Source: Piper betle
Taxonomy: Eukaryota; Streptophyta; Magnoliopsida; Piperales; Piperaceae
Assembly (NCBI GenBank): GCA_033002965.1
Contig: JAURVB010002074.1
Coordinates: forward strand, 1 to 64,000
Reading direction: 5' to 3'
Length of the DNA: 64,000 nt
Shown piece after piece: positions 37,801-49,451 of the stretch. The first letter of the stretch is position 1. The number at the start of each line of letters is the position of its first letter. The notes below the pieces were generated by a model. It worked only from the letters and a program-made list of their open reading frames with translations, had not been told where the DNA came from and did not search any database. A program made the position numbers and the translations under genes.

Positions 37801-40800
37801 CTTATTTTGATCGCATATGGGTGTCTGATACTCTAAAAATGTAGAATTATCTTGTTGATGTTGCTGCTGGCACCACCAACATTTCCACCTTCAATCAAAT
37901 TGATGTTGCATTTGATGATAGACCTCCAGAAAGAGTAATGCTGTGGTTGGCAACGAAGGAAGGTTGAATTACAGAATAAACTTGGATGGATTTTCCTGGA
38001 AATGCATGGTCTTTTTGCTACTTTGCCGAGATTGAACGTATGCGTAAATATGAAACAAGGAAATTCAGTCTTTCGCTTCTTGGACATCCTGAGATAAACG
38101 AAGCCATGGTTAATATAGCAGAAAATGCTCGAGTAAGATTTCGGCAGTACAAGCCCGGCTTCATCAATATTTCTCTCCCTTATCTCTTAACATTTTCCTT
38201 CCAGCAAACAAATGGTTCAACCCGTGGACCTCTACTAAATGCTTTAGAAGTAAATAAGCACTTTCAGATATACTATCGCTCCCGAGATGGTACATCCAAA
38301 AACAAAAAATGTATTGGTTTATGCTTGAAATGACAACTTTTGATATGATATACTTGTGGTGTGCTGCTTCTTTAATGGCTAGTTTAGTTTCTCACTACCC
38401 ACAGTCTGTGTGGGCAAAAGAGGGTGGTGATCCATGTGTGCCTGTTCCATGGTCGTGGGTGCAATGTAAGTCCGACCCGCAGCCGAAAGTGGTTTCCAGT
38501 GTATGAGAAGGGACAAGCCTCAGTCAATATCTGCATAAAGTCTGTTTGTTTATTTCAACTGGCATCAAGTTTGCACAACTAAATGATTTGCTAAACATAC
38601 TTTGGCAGTTTTTTATCAGCCATGAGCTTAACCGGAAATATTCCTTTGGAGTTGACACATTAGTCCGGCCTAACTGAACTGTAAGATTTAAGAAGTTTTG
38701 TTTTTAAGTTGCATATAATGGATCCTCATTTTGTTTAATTGATTCTGATTTGTATCTTCTGGTGTGCAGATGGCTTGATAGGCACTCTTTGGTAGGCTCT
38801 ATACCAGATTTTAGCGGGTGTACTAGTTTGCAACGCATGTAGAGGCTGCTTCTCTCTTATTCAGTTTTCTCAGATTTTGAATGTCATTGTGATGATTTGT
38901 TATTTCCATTTTCTGTAGACATCTTGAGAACTACCAACTGACTGGAGTTGTGCCATTATCCTTGTGGAACTTGCAAAATCTAATTGAGCTGTAAAATCTT
39001 ACTGTTTTAATTTTTTGCATTACTTGCTCAGCTTCTTGAATTGGACTGTATTCTAGATCTATATATTTTTGCAATTTTTCGGACATGTAGAGAATAATCT
39101 ATTATCTGGAGGGATGTCCTGCGAACTTCTCAAGAAGAATATACATATTAAGTGGGCATATTTTTGCGCTTTGTTAATTTGAACTTAGGCTTGTGGGAAT
39201 CAAAATTATTGTCAATTATGTTCCAAAATTTTGCATGCTTATGTGAGCCCATTGGTTCTAACATTTGGATTTTAGTTTTACATGAAAACAGAATGTTATC
39301 TTGCTGTAAATAATGGTCCCTTTAGACATGTATGTAGTGTAGATAACTGTATTGATCTGAGGAAGTTTTAAGTTAATTTAAAGATCTAGAAGTTATCCCT
39401 TTACTTGACTCAAGATCTTCCTTATTGCAGCTTTTCTGGAAACGTTAGACTTCACTTGAGCTGAAAGATTTTATTTTTCTCAGTTGGGGCCTTTATTATT
39501 CTGCTGTTTGTCGTAGCTTTCACTTGTTGTTGTATTTATAGATGTTTGAATCCCAAGAGACCTTCTATAGACGGTCCGTGTGATCTCTCTCACTCTTTCT
39601 CTCTGACCCTCCCTCCCTCCCTCCAATTTGTTCATTTTAAAATATTGATATCCATATTCTCTTTTTCTAACCTGTAAATTACAGGTGCTCAAAAGGGAGA
39701 ACTACTTTCTCAGAGCCCAGTTTCTCTCAGCATGCTGCTATAGAATATACACGTCATTTTGGATTGTCTGAACTTGAATATGCGACTGGAAGATTTTCTA
39801 AACAAATTGAATCTGGAGGATTTGGTGTGGTATACTATGGGAAGCTAATGAATGGAAAGGAAATTGCAGTTAAGGTTTTATCAACAAATTCGTTCCGAGG
39901 AAAGCAGGAGTTCCAAAATGAGGTATAAACAGCAAGGATGCTAGTTCTATTAACATATTTATATTGCTATCATTTTTTAACATTTTTCAGAGCGTACTTT
40001 TTTACATACCTGCTATGCCGGGAAGAATTGAACCTTGGTTTTGATAATTATTTCAGGTTTCTCTGCTTTCAAGAATTCACCACAGAAACCTTGTCCGTTT
40101 TCTCGGTTATTGCGGAGGGAGGAACAAATATTCTTGTGTACGAGTTTATGCATAATGGAATACTTAAGGAGCGCTTATGGTAGAATGCTTTGTCTTTTCT
40201 AAACTCTCTTGGTTCATGAAATTTTTTGCTGTCCGTAAAGCATATAATAAAGAATAAGCTTCCCAGGTATCAATATTCTGGAAAGTTTGGTTAGCCGGAT
40301 CAAACGTTTGGAGATTGCAGAAGATGCTGCTAAAGGTTGGATTAATTGTAAGTAGAAAATTACAACAGCAATAGTAGCAGGATGTGTCCCTGCCGTCATC
40401 CATAGGGATATCAAAAGCAATATACTTATTGACAAGCTCTTGAGAGCAAAAGTCTCAGATTTTGTGTTTCAAAAGTTGCAGGAGAAGGTTCAACCAAAGT
40501 CTCTAGTATGGTTGGCGGAACCTTTGGGTGTTTAGATCCAGAGTAAGGCCTTATCTATCATCAATATAAGCTAAAGCTAAAAGAAAGAATGTTGAAGAAG
40601 AGCTTTCTCAAGGGTTTTACATCAAATCTTGCACTGCAATAAGGACCATACCAATGTTTCTAACTTACTTTGTTATCCTCACAGGTATTATGTCACTCAA
40701 CAATTAACAGACAAGAGCGACGTGTACAGTTTTGGGGCCATTCTCTTTGAACTGATATCTGTTCGTGAAGCTATATCTAATGAAAGTTCTCGAGTGAATG

Positions 40801-41451
40801 CCGGTAACATAGTCATGTGGGTCAGTACCTTCATAAATTCTTTAAATGAATAAGATTTTCTTTTGAACAACATCATAAATCTGCACGGCTAAGAGTTTCA
40901 TTTCTAAAAGTTTCAGGTTAGCATGCCTTTAATTTAACTTCCATGGCAATTTGTAGTTATTGTAATGATAATTTGTCAATTCTTGAATTATTTGTGTATT
41001 GTTGAGCCAGAATTTCAGGGGTTCAAGCAAGTAACCGTTCTTCTAGAACAATTGTATATAGGCCCTTGTTAACTCACTTTTACATGTCCTCCTTATTTTT
41101 TTCCATGATTTGCAGGCAAAGGCGCATGTAGAGAGTGGGGATATTCGACGATTATTGATCCATCATTGCAAAACAGCTTTGACATTCAATCCGTGTGGAA
41201 GATCGCCGAAAAGGCAATGCCATGCGTGCAACCCCAAATCAGTCATAGGCCATCAATTTCAGAAGTTCTAAAAGAAATTCAGGAGGCGGCTTTCAATGGT
41301 AAAGGGTTCAGCACTGGGAAGAGATGGGAACTCTGATGACTTCTTGTTCTTGAAGAGTTCTTCACCATCTCCAATCAATGGTGTTTTTGAGGACTATGAA
41401 AAATTGGAATCATTTGCTTCTTTTGATGATTCTCTTGTGACTGCCAGATAA
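34883..41451 (+). pseudogene. Malectin-like LRR receptor kinase, decayed (At1g67720-like)
   Basis: The order matches plant LRR-I receptor kinases. Signal peptide exon is 34883-34950 (MTLFFLLLLALMFAG). Malectin-like domain pieces at about 37,111-38,300 include RTRYLVRATFSYGNFDM, PSISVCLSNARTGQPF and YFAEIERMRKYETRKFSL. Then come GGDPCVPVPWSWVQC (about 38,425), LRR exons (SIPDFSGCTSL, QLTGVVPLSLWNLQNL), a membrane helix at about 39,485 (GAFIILLFVVAFTCCC) and a kinase domain from about 39,760 to 41,300. The kinase has SGGFGVVYYGK, IAVKV, VIHRDIKS, TDKSDVYSFG and HRPSISEVLKEIQ. The end DSLVTAR plus TAA matches the family end. Lesions: the exon for the first part of the malectin domain is not found; stop TAG at about 37,351; 1-base shifts at about 37,134, 37,199, 38,000, 40,115 and 41,150. 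The glycine loop begins ESGGFG instead of GSGGFG, and DFG reads DFV. A catalytically active kinase is unlikely. Confidence 0.8.
35709..36794. mobile_element. Foldback element with about 455-bp inverted arms
   Basis: The left arm (35,709 to about 36,165) and the right arm (about 36,340 to 36,794) are imperfect inverted copies. Both begin ATTG(G/A)GATTAACCAAATACC. Both share AATATAGAAAATATCCA, TTATTACAATTTCTA, CGATCGTAAGCGAATCTCAA and CAATCCACATAATTTTCCCC. The arms are about 80-85% similar by eye, with a short unrelated stretch near the outer third. The spacer of about 175 bp has no coding capacity. It sits in the first intron of the decayed receptor kinase. Long inverted arms with a short centre are typical of foldback elements and of long-TIR Mutator-like derivatives; a transcript would form a long hairpin. 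Confidence 0.75.
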
Positions 41452-42389
41452 CATCTTCACTGTTTCTCCAATTTTCTTTAATCTTTTGTTAGAGGAAATC
41501 ATGCATGCATCTTTAACAGTGTGTAGAAACTGGCAAGATTAGTTTGACTATCTGAATATTACTAATATACTTGGAAGTTTATCCTCTTAAAAACGTAGAA
41601 TCTTGGAATAGCATGATTTTTGTAGGTGGTATCTGTTTAATTTTGTTTTGATTCATGCAGTGCCATTTTAGATTCTTGTTCAGCTCATAAAAATTGGCCA
41701 TCTTTGTTAAGAACCTCCAAATTAATTTTGATTAAATTCCAACAATAAAAAATCACAATCATTAAATGCTTACGATTTATTGATATGTAGAAACCCAAGA
41801 TATTGTCGATTGTAAATGGTTGATTTACATCCAAGAAATAATATGCAAGGACAGGGCATTTGCGAGAGAGAAATTAAACATTTTATACTAGGCTGGACTG
41901 ATAAAGGCATTTCCTTTTCAATGATAGTTTAGACTAGAGGTTGACCAAGAAATCTCAATTAAACAATTTTTTTAAGTTATAGTTTAGACTAGAGAGGTTG
42001 ACCCAGAAATCTCAATCAAACAATCTTTAACTCTATTTAAGCTGCTTGAAGTTCAAGGCACATAGTGCCGTAGTAAACAAATGCTCCCACCACATCATGT
42101 TCTTACAAGTGTATTCTACGTGACAACCATAAGCAACTATAAAACTTGTCTTGTGAATTTCTAATCTGCATTGTTTACAATATGATCATCATAGAATCAA
42201 CTTCTACCCATTAAACTATCATACATATTACACGCAGTGTGCGAGATTGGTGGCTAAGCTTGATACGTTGGAACGAATCAGTAGGTGGTTTCACATTGAA
42301 TTTTGACAGAAACACCAAGAACTGTGCAGTTATATACATGCTCTCATTTGATCTCCCTCTTAAACTTGCGGAACCCAGGCTTTACACCA
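41452..42389. other. Intergenic with a two-copy 53-bp duplication
   Basis: The spacer between the receptor kinase and receptor-like protein loci. TATAGTTTAGACTAGAG, GTTGACC and AGAAATCTCAAT with AAACAAT occur at about 41,924-41,970 and again at about 41,977-42,026. No reading frame of note. The ATG at 42,303 in frame with the next gene is probably 5' leader. Confidence 0.55.
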
Positions 42390-45300
42390 ATGGGTTGCAC
42401 TCTGATAACAAATGCTTTGCTTGTGGTGCTCACAGTTTGTTCAGAATTTTTAGTCTCCAATTGCTGTGTGGAGTCGGAAAGGAGGGCACTCATCAAGTTC
42501 AAAGACGGTCTTAATGACCCAGAGAACCGTCTCTCTTCTTGGTCGGGTAAGAATTGCTGCTACTGGCGAGGTGTGGCTTGTGATAGCATTTCTGGAAATG
42601 TTATCAAGCTTAACCTCCAGAATCCTCACCCTTATTTTCCGCACAAGTCAGTGCCTAACAGGTATGGGTTCTGGAACTTGAGCGGACAGATAGATCTTTC
42701 TTTGCTTAAACTCAAGTCTTTGAGGTACTTGGACTTGAGTTTGAATACTTTTGGTGGCGTTGGAATTCCCAAGTTTATTGGGTCCATGAAGGAATTGAGA
42801 TATCTGAACTTGTCCCAGAGTGAATTTAGTGGCATGATTCCCATGCAACTAGGGAACTTGTCTAGCTTGCAATTTTTAGATCTGTCTGGTAATTTTATGC
42901 TGACTTCTGAAAGCCTAAACTGGGTTTCTGGCCTTGTTTCATTGAGGACACTTGAAATGCAAAGTGTGGACCTTTCCACGGTTAATGAGAATTGGGTTCA
43001 AGACATCAATCAACTGCCGTTGTTGAGGGAACTTCGCTTATCCAATTGCTTTCTGCCAGGAATTTATCCTTCCCTGGATGTTGTCAACTTTACCAGTCTC
43101 CAATTTTTTGATCTCAGCATGAACAACATGAACGCAAGATTTCCCCAGTGGATTGTTAATGCCACTGGTCTTGTATGGGTGGATCTCAGCTCTAATGCCT
43201 TCTATGGTTCTATCCCATCTGAGCTTTCAGAACTACCTTACTTGGAACATATTGACATTAGTGCCAATGAAAATCTTACAGGTAATTGCTCAGACCTCTT
43301 TAGGGGTAGTTGGCCAAGTATTAGAATTATAAAAATGCTTGGCAATAACATGTTTGGTGCTATTCCTGTGTCAATTGGCAACATGACTTTGCTTGAAGAA
43401 TTTATGCTACCCAAAAACAATCTTCAAGGGCAGCTTCCTGCTAGCATTAGGAACTCATGCAGCTGGAAGCATTCACTAAACTGTCCTGCAGAAAGTCCAC
43501 TGCCTAATTTCAAGGTTTTCGATGTTAGCTTAAATCAGATCCGTGGAGAAATCCCCGAATGGTTAGGACATCTTAAATCCCTCAGAGAAGTGCATCTTGG
43601 TTATAACATATTTGAGGGAATGATTCCCAATTCTTTGTGGAAATTAGAACACCTTGAGGATATTGATCTGGTGGGTAACAGGTTGAATGGTTCAATCTCA
43701 GAGATGTTAGGCCAGCTTTCCAATTTACAGCACCTAGATCTCTCGTTTAATGGCTTGACAGGTACTCTGACTGAAACCCATTTTGCTAATTTGACAAACC
43801 TGAGAATTCTTCAGCTGTCCTCAAATTCGTTCATACTCAATATCTCTTCTTCATGGCTTCCACCTTTTCAAGTCTCTGGTTTGTATATGGGTTCCAATCA
43901 CCTTGGTCCAATTTTTCCTCGTTGGATTCAGAACCAAAAGAAGCTTGAATACCTTGATCTTTCTAATGCAAGTATTGCTGACACCATACCCGAATGGTTT
44001 TGGGATCTCTCTTCCAATCTATCATTGCTAAATCTCTCTCTAACCAGATCCAAGGCCAACTTCCAAATCCCTTCAACATCTCTGCAGATGCTGATGTGGA
44101 TTTTAGATCCAACAAGCTGGAAGGTCCTTTGCCTCTCCCATCTTCACCAGTTTCTATGCTAGATCTATCCCATAACAATTTCAGTGGTTCTCTTGATCCA
44201 GAAATTGGTTTCTCACTTGTAGATGTGCTTATTTTGGCTCTCTCAAATAATAGTTTAACTGGTAGGATCCCTCTGTCAGTTGGGAAGTTGTTGAGTGTTC
44301 AAGTGTTTGATCTCTCACATAATGGCCTGTTTGGAGAGATTCCACCTGGACTGGGGAACTGTTCATATCTAAAAGCTCTAGATTTGTCCTCAAATTATTT
44401 ATCTGGAAGTATTCCTCAGTCCTTTGCCCTTCTTACCCAATTGAAATCTTTACATGTAAGCAACAACTCTTTATCCGGAGAGTTTCCCTTGGCTCTGAAG
44501 AACTGCACATCTCTGGAAACAATAGATCTCGGTGAGAATGAGTTTTCAGGATCCATTCCCACTTGGGTGGGAACCAACTTATCATCTCTTGGGATTCTAA
44601 GACTACGATGGAATAAATTTCAAGGCATGATTCCTCTTGAACTCTCACATTTGAGCTCCTTACATGTCTTGGATTTGGCACATAACAATCTTTCTGGCCA
44701 AATTCCACCAAGTTTAGGCAATTTATCAGCCATGGCTACGAACCAAAGGATAAACACCTATCTATTCTATGGATTTGTGAGGGGAGTGTACTATGTGGAG
44801 AGTTTATTTGCGGCCATGGGTAGAGGTCAACGAGAGTACAACAAGATACTGTTTCTTCTTACAAGCATTGATCTCTCTCACAATTCTCTATCTGGAGGCA
44901 TTCCAGATGCTTTGTCGAAGTTGTCTGGATTGCTTGTTCTAGACTTGTCGAGTAACAAATTATCAGGAACAATTTCAGACAAGATTGGAGAACTGAAGCA
45001 GCTCCTCTCGTTGGATGTATCTGAAAACAAACTTTCTGGAGAGCTGCCTCAATCCTTTGTTTCCTTATCTTTCTTGTCATATCTGAACGTTTCATACAAT
45101 AACCTTTCTGGAAGAATACCCTCTGGTGGTCAGTTGCAGAGATTTGAAGCTTCCAACTATGCTGGGAACACTCAACTCTGTGGTTATCCACTTCCAAATG
45201 ACTGTGATGACGACAATGCTGAAAATATTCCTGGTCTGAGAAGACTGATGATGAAGATGAAGGTGAAGGAATTATCAATGCTCCATGGACATATTTGAGT

Positions 45301-45489
45301 GTTGGACTGGGATTTGGAGTTGGGTTTATAGGATTATACGCAGTTTTGCTGATCAGCAAGTCATGTAGTGATGCTTACATCGCAATTATTGACACCATTG
45401 ATCTTAAACTCTCTCTGTTATCGGCATCTCTCTTTGGCAATTTTCGTCCTCGAAACCCAGAACAAAGACGCAGAATTCGGCGTTCTTAG
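42390..45489 (+). CDS. LRR receptor-like protein (EIX/Cf type), two frame breaks
   Basis: Cell-surface LRR proteins without a kinase, which work with SOBIR1/BAK1-type co-receptors in immunity or development. The gene is intronless. The start at 42390 (MGCTLITNALLVVLTVCSEF) gives a signal peptide; the in-frame ATG at 42303 adds a non-signal leader. The LRRNT_2 cap follows (ESERRALIKFKDGLNDPENR, SSWSGKNCCYWRGVACD). About 25-30 LRRs follow, with an island of irregular sequence around 44,745-44,850. The acidic juxtamembrane region, one membrane helix (VGLGFGVGFIGLYAVLLIS) and a short basic tail ending RRRIRRS come last. Two breaks: at about 44,038 (LLNLS|SNQIQGQLP, one base missing in a CTCTCTC run) and about 45,235 (before EKTDDEDEGEG, one base missing). 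With both counted the length would be about 1033 residues, normal for the class. Sequence around the breaks is otherwise fully conserved. Confidence 0.88.
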
Positions 45490-46462
45490 CCACTTTTGAT
45501 GAACAGATTTAACTCAAGAATTTAAGATCAGAGCTGCAACCAACTATAAACTCTACGTAGCAGATTTCAAACAAAGATAGCAGGTTGCAATGTTACATGT
45601 TTACACTGCTCTTTTTACAAGTTTATTTTGGTCTTACATTATGTAAGTATTGTAGCTAATCTTTGAACAATTGTGTTACGGTGCTAATGTTCATCAGTAT
45701 TTGTGAGCATTGAGTATTATTATGTAGGTATGCAAAAGAAATAAAGAATATTTGCAGAATATTATGCCTTGTGATTTTGTATTTATTTTTTAAGTCAATA
45801 ATTTTTAGTTTATTACAAATTTCACAATCTTAATTGCAAACATTTTTCTTTTTCAAATATGTAATCTTAAGCATTAAAAAGTGTATTGTCCCAAAATCAA
45901 GGTCAAGAATTCACAAAAATTGTTAACTACTTAATAAGGCGATTACCAAAATAATAGCAGGCAAAATATTATATAGATCATATACATAAACCAAAATAAA
46001 AAATATTAAAAAAAAACTCAAATGTTTAAAATGCATAAATTATTAAAGCTAATATCATAATAATGTCTTTGCTAGTCTATTGCATAATATAAGCTATCAA
46101 CAAGCATTAAAATTATTTAATGATAATTTTGAAAATTCCGATAATATCCTACATATATATTAAGCCAATCTTATAATAAATAAAGGCTACAAAACGTTAC
46201 TACTTACTATTTTTCATATAACAATTACCAATTTTAATATTGATACTTGCAATCAGATTAAATATATTTAATAAATATAAAATAACCTAGTATTTTAGAA
46301 ATAACACTCTTTACGGGTTACATTTAAATAGCTATAACCCATCCTTTAAATAAGTACAATCTTATCCATTAATAGTTGGATAAAAAGGTATATCTCTGGT
46401 TGTGTCATTCTGAAATCAGTTATTGTGAAGCATATACATTTTATTAAAGAATATGTAGTTCG

Positions 46463-46464
<2 letters not shown>
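45490..46464. other. Intergenic; nothing recognised
   Basis: Very AT-rich 3' flank of the receptor-like protein gene. No conserved frame or repeat structure seen. Confidence 0.6.
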
Positions 46465-46527
<63 letters not shown>

Positions 46528-47465
46528 TACATAATAATGTTGTCCCTTGTGACGACCACGACCGCCCTGAGCCGCAGCCCCCTCGCCCACCCCAAGCCAC
46601 CCGCCCCTTCGTCGTGGCCCAAGGTGGTAGTTATGGTCGTCGCAGGGGCGGCAGGCAAGGGGGCCGTGGCAAAGGGGCGGGTAGGGGGGCTACAACCAGG
46701 GGGTCATGGTTGCCTCAGGGGGCAGCGATCGAGGGGGGTGGGGCAGAGCTTTTATTAATATTGACTCTAGTCAGTTTTTATTATAAAATTATTTAATAAA
46801 AATATATATATAATAATTTCATAATAAAAAACTTGATTAACTTTTGACTCGAGTTAATATTACAAAATAAATTTTAAAAATATATAAAATAATTTCCTAC
46901 TAAAAACTTTACTCACTCCCGACTCAAGTCAATATTACAAAATAAATATATATTTTTAAATTTAGAGAATTAGTTTATTTTTTAATATATAATGGATCGC
47001 ATAATTAATTTTAGGTCGTTTAGCGCGTTAAGATGTGTTATTTATTAGTTTGGGTGGGTCATTAGGTTTAGAGCATATTATTCGAGTTATAAATCGATTA
47101 TTTTATTTTATGAAATTTTAGAGTATTTTCTTTATATTTTTCGGGATGAATTTCGTAATATTGATTCGAGTATGGAACGAGTATTTTTATTATGAAATTA
47201 CCCCCGATCTTCTCCCTTGTTTCTTCCCCTACCAACCCATCGCCCCCCTCTGTTTTGCCGCGCCACCCCACCATCGATGACCACTCCCCTAGCTGCCAAC
47301 CATCGATGCTGCCAGCTAATTCTATCACTGCCTCCCTTCCTCCACTGTTGGCATCGCCTCGATTGGTGCCACCGACGCCGGCTAAATCTTCTGAAGCTAG
47401 AGCTTTTTCAATGCTGTCGACCACAAAGCTTCCTCTATTTCTCGATCAACGCGGCCACATAGCTT
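46465..47465. repeat. Repeat island: (TA)n, GC-rich block, GACTCGAGTC-type units
   Basis: A (TA)n tract (46,465-46,517) is followed by a GC-rich block (about 46,540-46,745). Two or three units of the CTAGTC/GACTCGAGTTAATATTAC type follow, relatives of the 28.8-29.9 kb array, at about 46,755-46,940. Next is an AT-rich stretch similar to 1,000-1,140, then one more unit at about 47,155-47,205 leading into a C-rich block. This is the same GC-rich-block-plus-palindromic-unit pairing seen around 28.8 and 29.9 kb. No coding sequence is recognised. Confidence 0.55.
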
Positions 47466-48105
47466 CCTTGTGAACCATCCGCCCAAGAGCTTCTTTCTGA
47501 TGTAGGAAGAGCTCGGAGGTGATGACATCTTTGGGTGGCTCGACAGCGTCCAAGTTTTTGCCTTTCCTATCCGGGCCAATCCCCACCGTGCCAAAGATAT
47601 CGTCAATTGTGCAATCAGACTTGCTCGGATTGGCCTCCCGAACGACACTTGCCTCAAAGAGGGCAAACCCGTGATCAGAGGAGGAGTACAGCTGAAGGGC
47701 CGCCATTGACAACGGCTTTGCAAACATGGTCGATGTAGTCGAAGAAGGAAAAGATGTGAACTTGGCAGGGCAAGCGGTAGGTAGAGCAGTTGGGCGAGGG
47801 CTTGGGGACAATACCCTCAACGACGATGAAGGGCATCGAGGACCAAGGTGAGGACAGCGGCAATGTCGTGCTTGATGTGGCCGACCTGCTCTAACTTGGT
47901 ATTCAAGACCTTCATGGCATTGGGGTCGTGAAGGTTGAGGGGCTCGCGAACAAGGGCCACCACCTCCTGGCCGTTGACGGTGCTGGAGTAGTACCGGATG
48001 CCGATAACATTGGCGATGACGAATCTGATGAAGAAGGTCTCTGAGGATAGTCCGGCGAGGAAGACTTGGGTGATGAAGAAGAAGAGATCGGGGTGCGCTA
48101 GGGGG
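47466..48105 (-). pseudogene. HIRAN/SNF2 helicase fragment (SMARCA3-like), captured
   Basis: Read on the minus strand from about 48,105, the translation gives the N-terminal part of a RAD5/SMARCA3-like helicase. The HIRAN domain has FVIANVIGIRYYSSTVNGQE, VVALVREPLNLHDPNAMKVL and NTKLEQVGHIKHDIAAVL. Next comes FIVVEGIVPKPSPNCSTYRL plus PCQVHIF, then AVEPPKDVITSELFLHQKEA followed by LGRMVHKE, the entry to the SNF2 ATPase. The three blocks are in three frames, with breaks at about 47,838 and 47,683. The sequence stops before helicase motif I, so no ATPase core is present. It is embedded in a GC-rich repeat island ending against a (TA)n tract (48,219-48,233). A weak palindrome GGCATTGGATTAAATCTAAC (about 48,122) sits at its outer edge, which suggests transport by a transposon. 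Confidence 0.8.
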
Positions 48106-48218
48106 GTTTAATTTAATTCCAGGCATTGGATTAAATCTAACAGCCGAAAACAATACAGCACAACCAAGATGGTTGTGGTACATTACAACCAACTCGTTCT
48201 CGTGTGTATGTGTGTGTT

Positions 48219-48922
48219 TATATATATATATATAGGGCATGCGTTACAGTGCGCTGCCCTATTTTGGCAGCGCCAATGCGCTGCCTCGTGTGGGCCGTCG
48301 GATCTAGATCCGACGGCCCACAATCAAACCACCCACCCACCCCCCCACCCACTGTTGGACCGGCCCGCCAGACCCGTCCGACCTGCCCGACCCGCCGGAC
48401 CCGCCCTCCCGCCCGCGACCGCCCCGCCCTGCCTGCCCGCGACGCGGCCCTGGGCGGTGGCAGAGGGGGTGGCGGGCACCAGCCGGGGGTGGCGGGGGGC
48501 GCTAGCCAGGGGCGGGCGGGGCGCTAGCCAGGGGTGGGCGGGGTGCAGGGCGCAGATCTGGCGGCGGCGGTGGCGGAGAAGGGGGGGTTGGCGGCAGCTC
48601 CAAGGTGCCGGCGAGGGCGGGGATTGCGGTGGCGGGCTGTGGCCGGGTGGGGGAGGGGGGTGGAGGGCGAGGGCCGTCGGCAGGGGCGAGGCCGCGGTGG
48701 GTCGATCGCGGGCGGGAGGGGCGGGGCGGTCGCGGGCGGGAGGGGCGGGTCCGAGCGGGTCGGACGGGTCTGGCGGGTCGGTCCAACCAGTGGGTAGGGG
48801 TGGGTGGGTGGTTTGATTGTGGGCCGTCGGATCAAGATCCGACGGCCCACACGAATAAGCTGCCAATGGGCTGCATTTTATGCAACCCATGGTAGTGTTT
48901 TCCTATATATATATATATATAT
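48219..48922. mobile_element. (TA)n-flanked GC-rich element with 34-bp palindromes
   Basis: Between TA runs at 48,219-48,233 and 48,905-48,922. The left arm has GCGCTGCC-CTATTTT-GGCAGCGC (48,251-48,273), GCCAATGCGCTGCC, then a perfect 34-bp palindrome at 48,289-48,322 (half site TGTGGGCCGTCGGATCT). The right arm repeats this inverted, with a 34-bp near-palindrome at 48,818-48,851, then GCTGCCAATGGGCTGC. The inner flanks AATCAAACCACCCACCCA and TGGGTGGGTGGTTTGATT are also inverted copies. The interior of about 490 bp is C-rich then G-rich and can itself fold (CCCGCCAGACCCGTCCGACC near 48,366 and GGTCGGACGGGTCTGGCGGG near 48,759 are inverse). No transposase. Same family as the elements at 26.8-28.3 kb. 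Confidence 0.7.
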
Positions 48923-49451
48923 ACAATCCTATAAAAAAGGATAAGAATTGGGTTAGGGTTAAGTTAATAATGAATTAGCTAATTGTTAAACAAAGAGTGC
49001 TCTAATGTCTTATAATTTAAACATGGTAACGATGTTTTTTAGAAAAGTTATTGATAATTTTAATAATTTAATTTACTTGTAGGCATAGGTTTAATTATAA
49101 TTTTCTATATTTTCCATCAAATCACTCGGTGATTTATCAATTCGGACATTAGGGAATAAGATGACCCTTTCAGACAGTGTATGATTTGCACAGAACCCTA
49201 ACCATCTCCTTCCCCACTCCGTCCCCCACCTCTCTGGAGAAGACAACGATTCCAATCAAATTTCGCCGGCGTTCCGACTCCGACCTCCCATCCCCCTTCG
49301 AACCCCCAAAAAAGGTACCGTCTTGATGGCCATCTCTACTTGCTCTGCCACGGGGCCTTTCTTCCATTTCTTGGTGTCAATTTTTTTGTTTTTGGAACAT
49401 ATCTTCATCACTATCGCTGCTGTGAATGTTGTAGTGTTCGCTTCTGTATCC

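Noticed and set aside
42303..42389. Upstream in-frame ATG of the receptor-like protein
   Set aside because: The added 29 residues are not part of a signal peptide, while the ATG at 42,390 starts one directly before the LRR cap.
48169..48895. Open frames of 90-215 codons in GC-rich DNA
   Set aside because: Interior of the TA-flanked palindrome element, low complexity, self-complementary strands; not genes.
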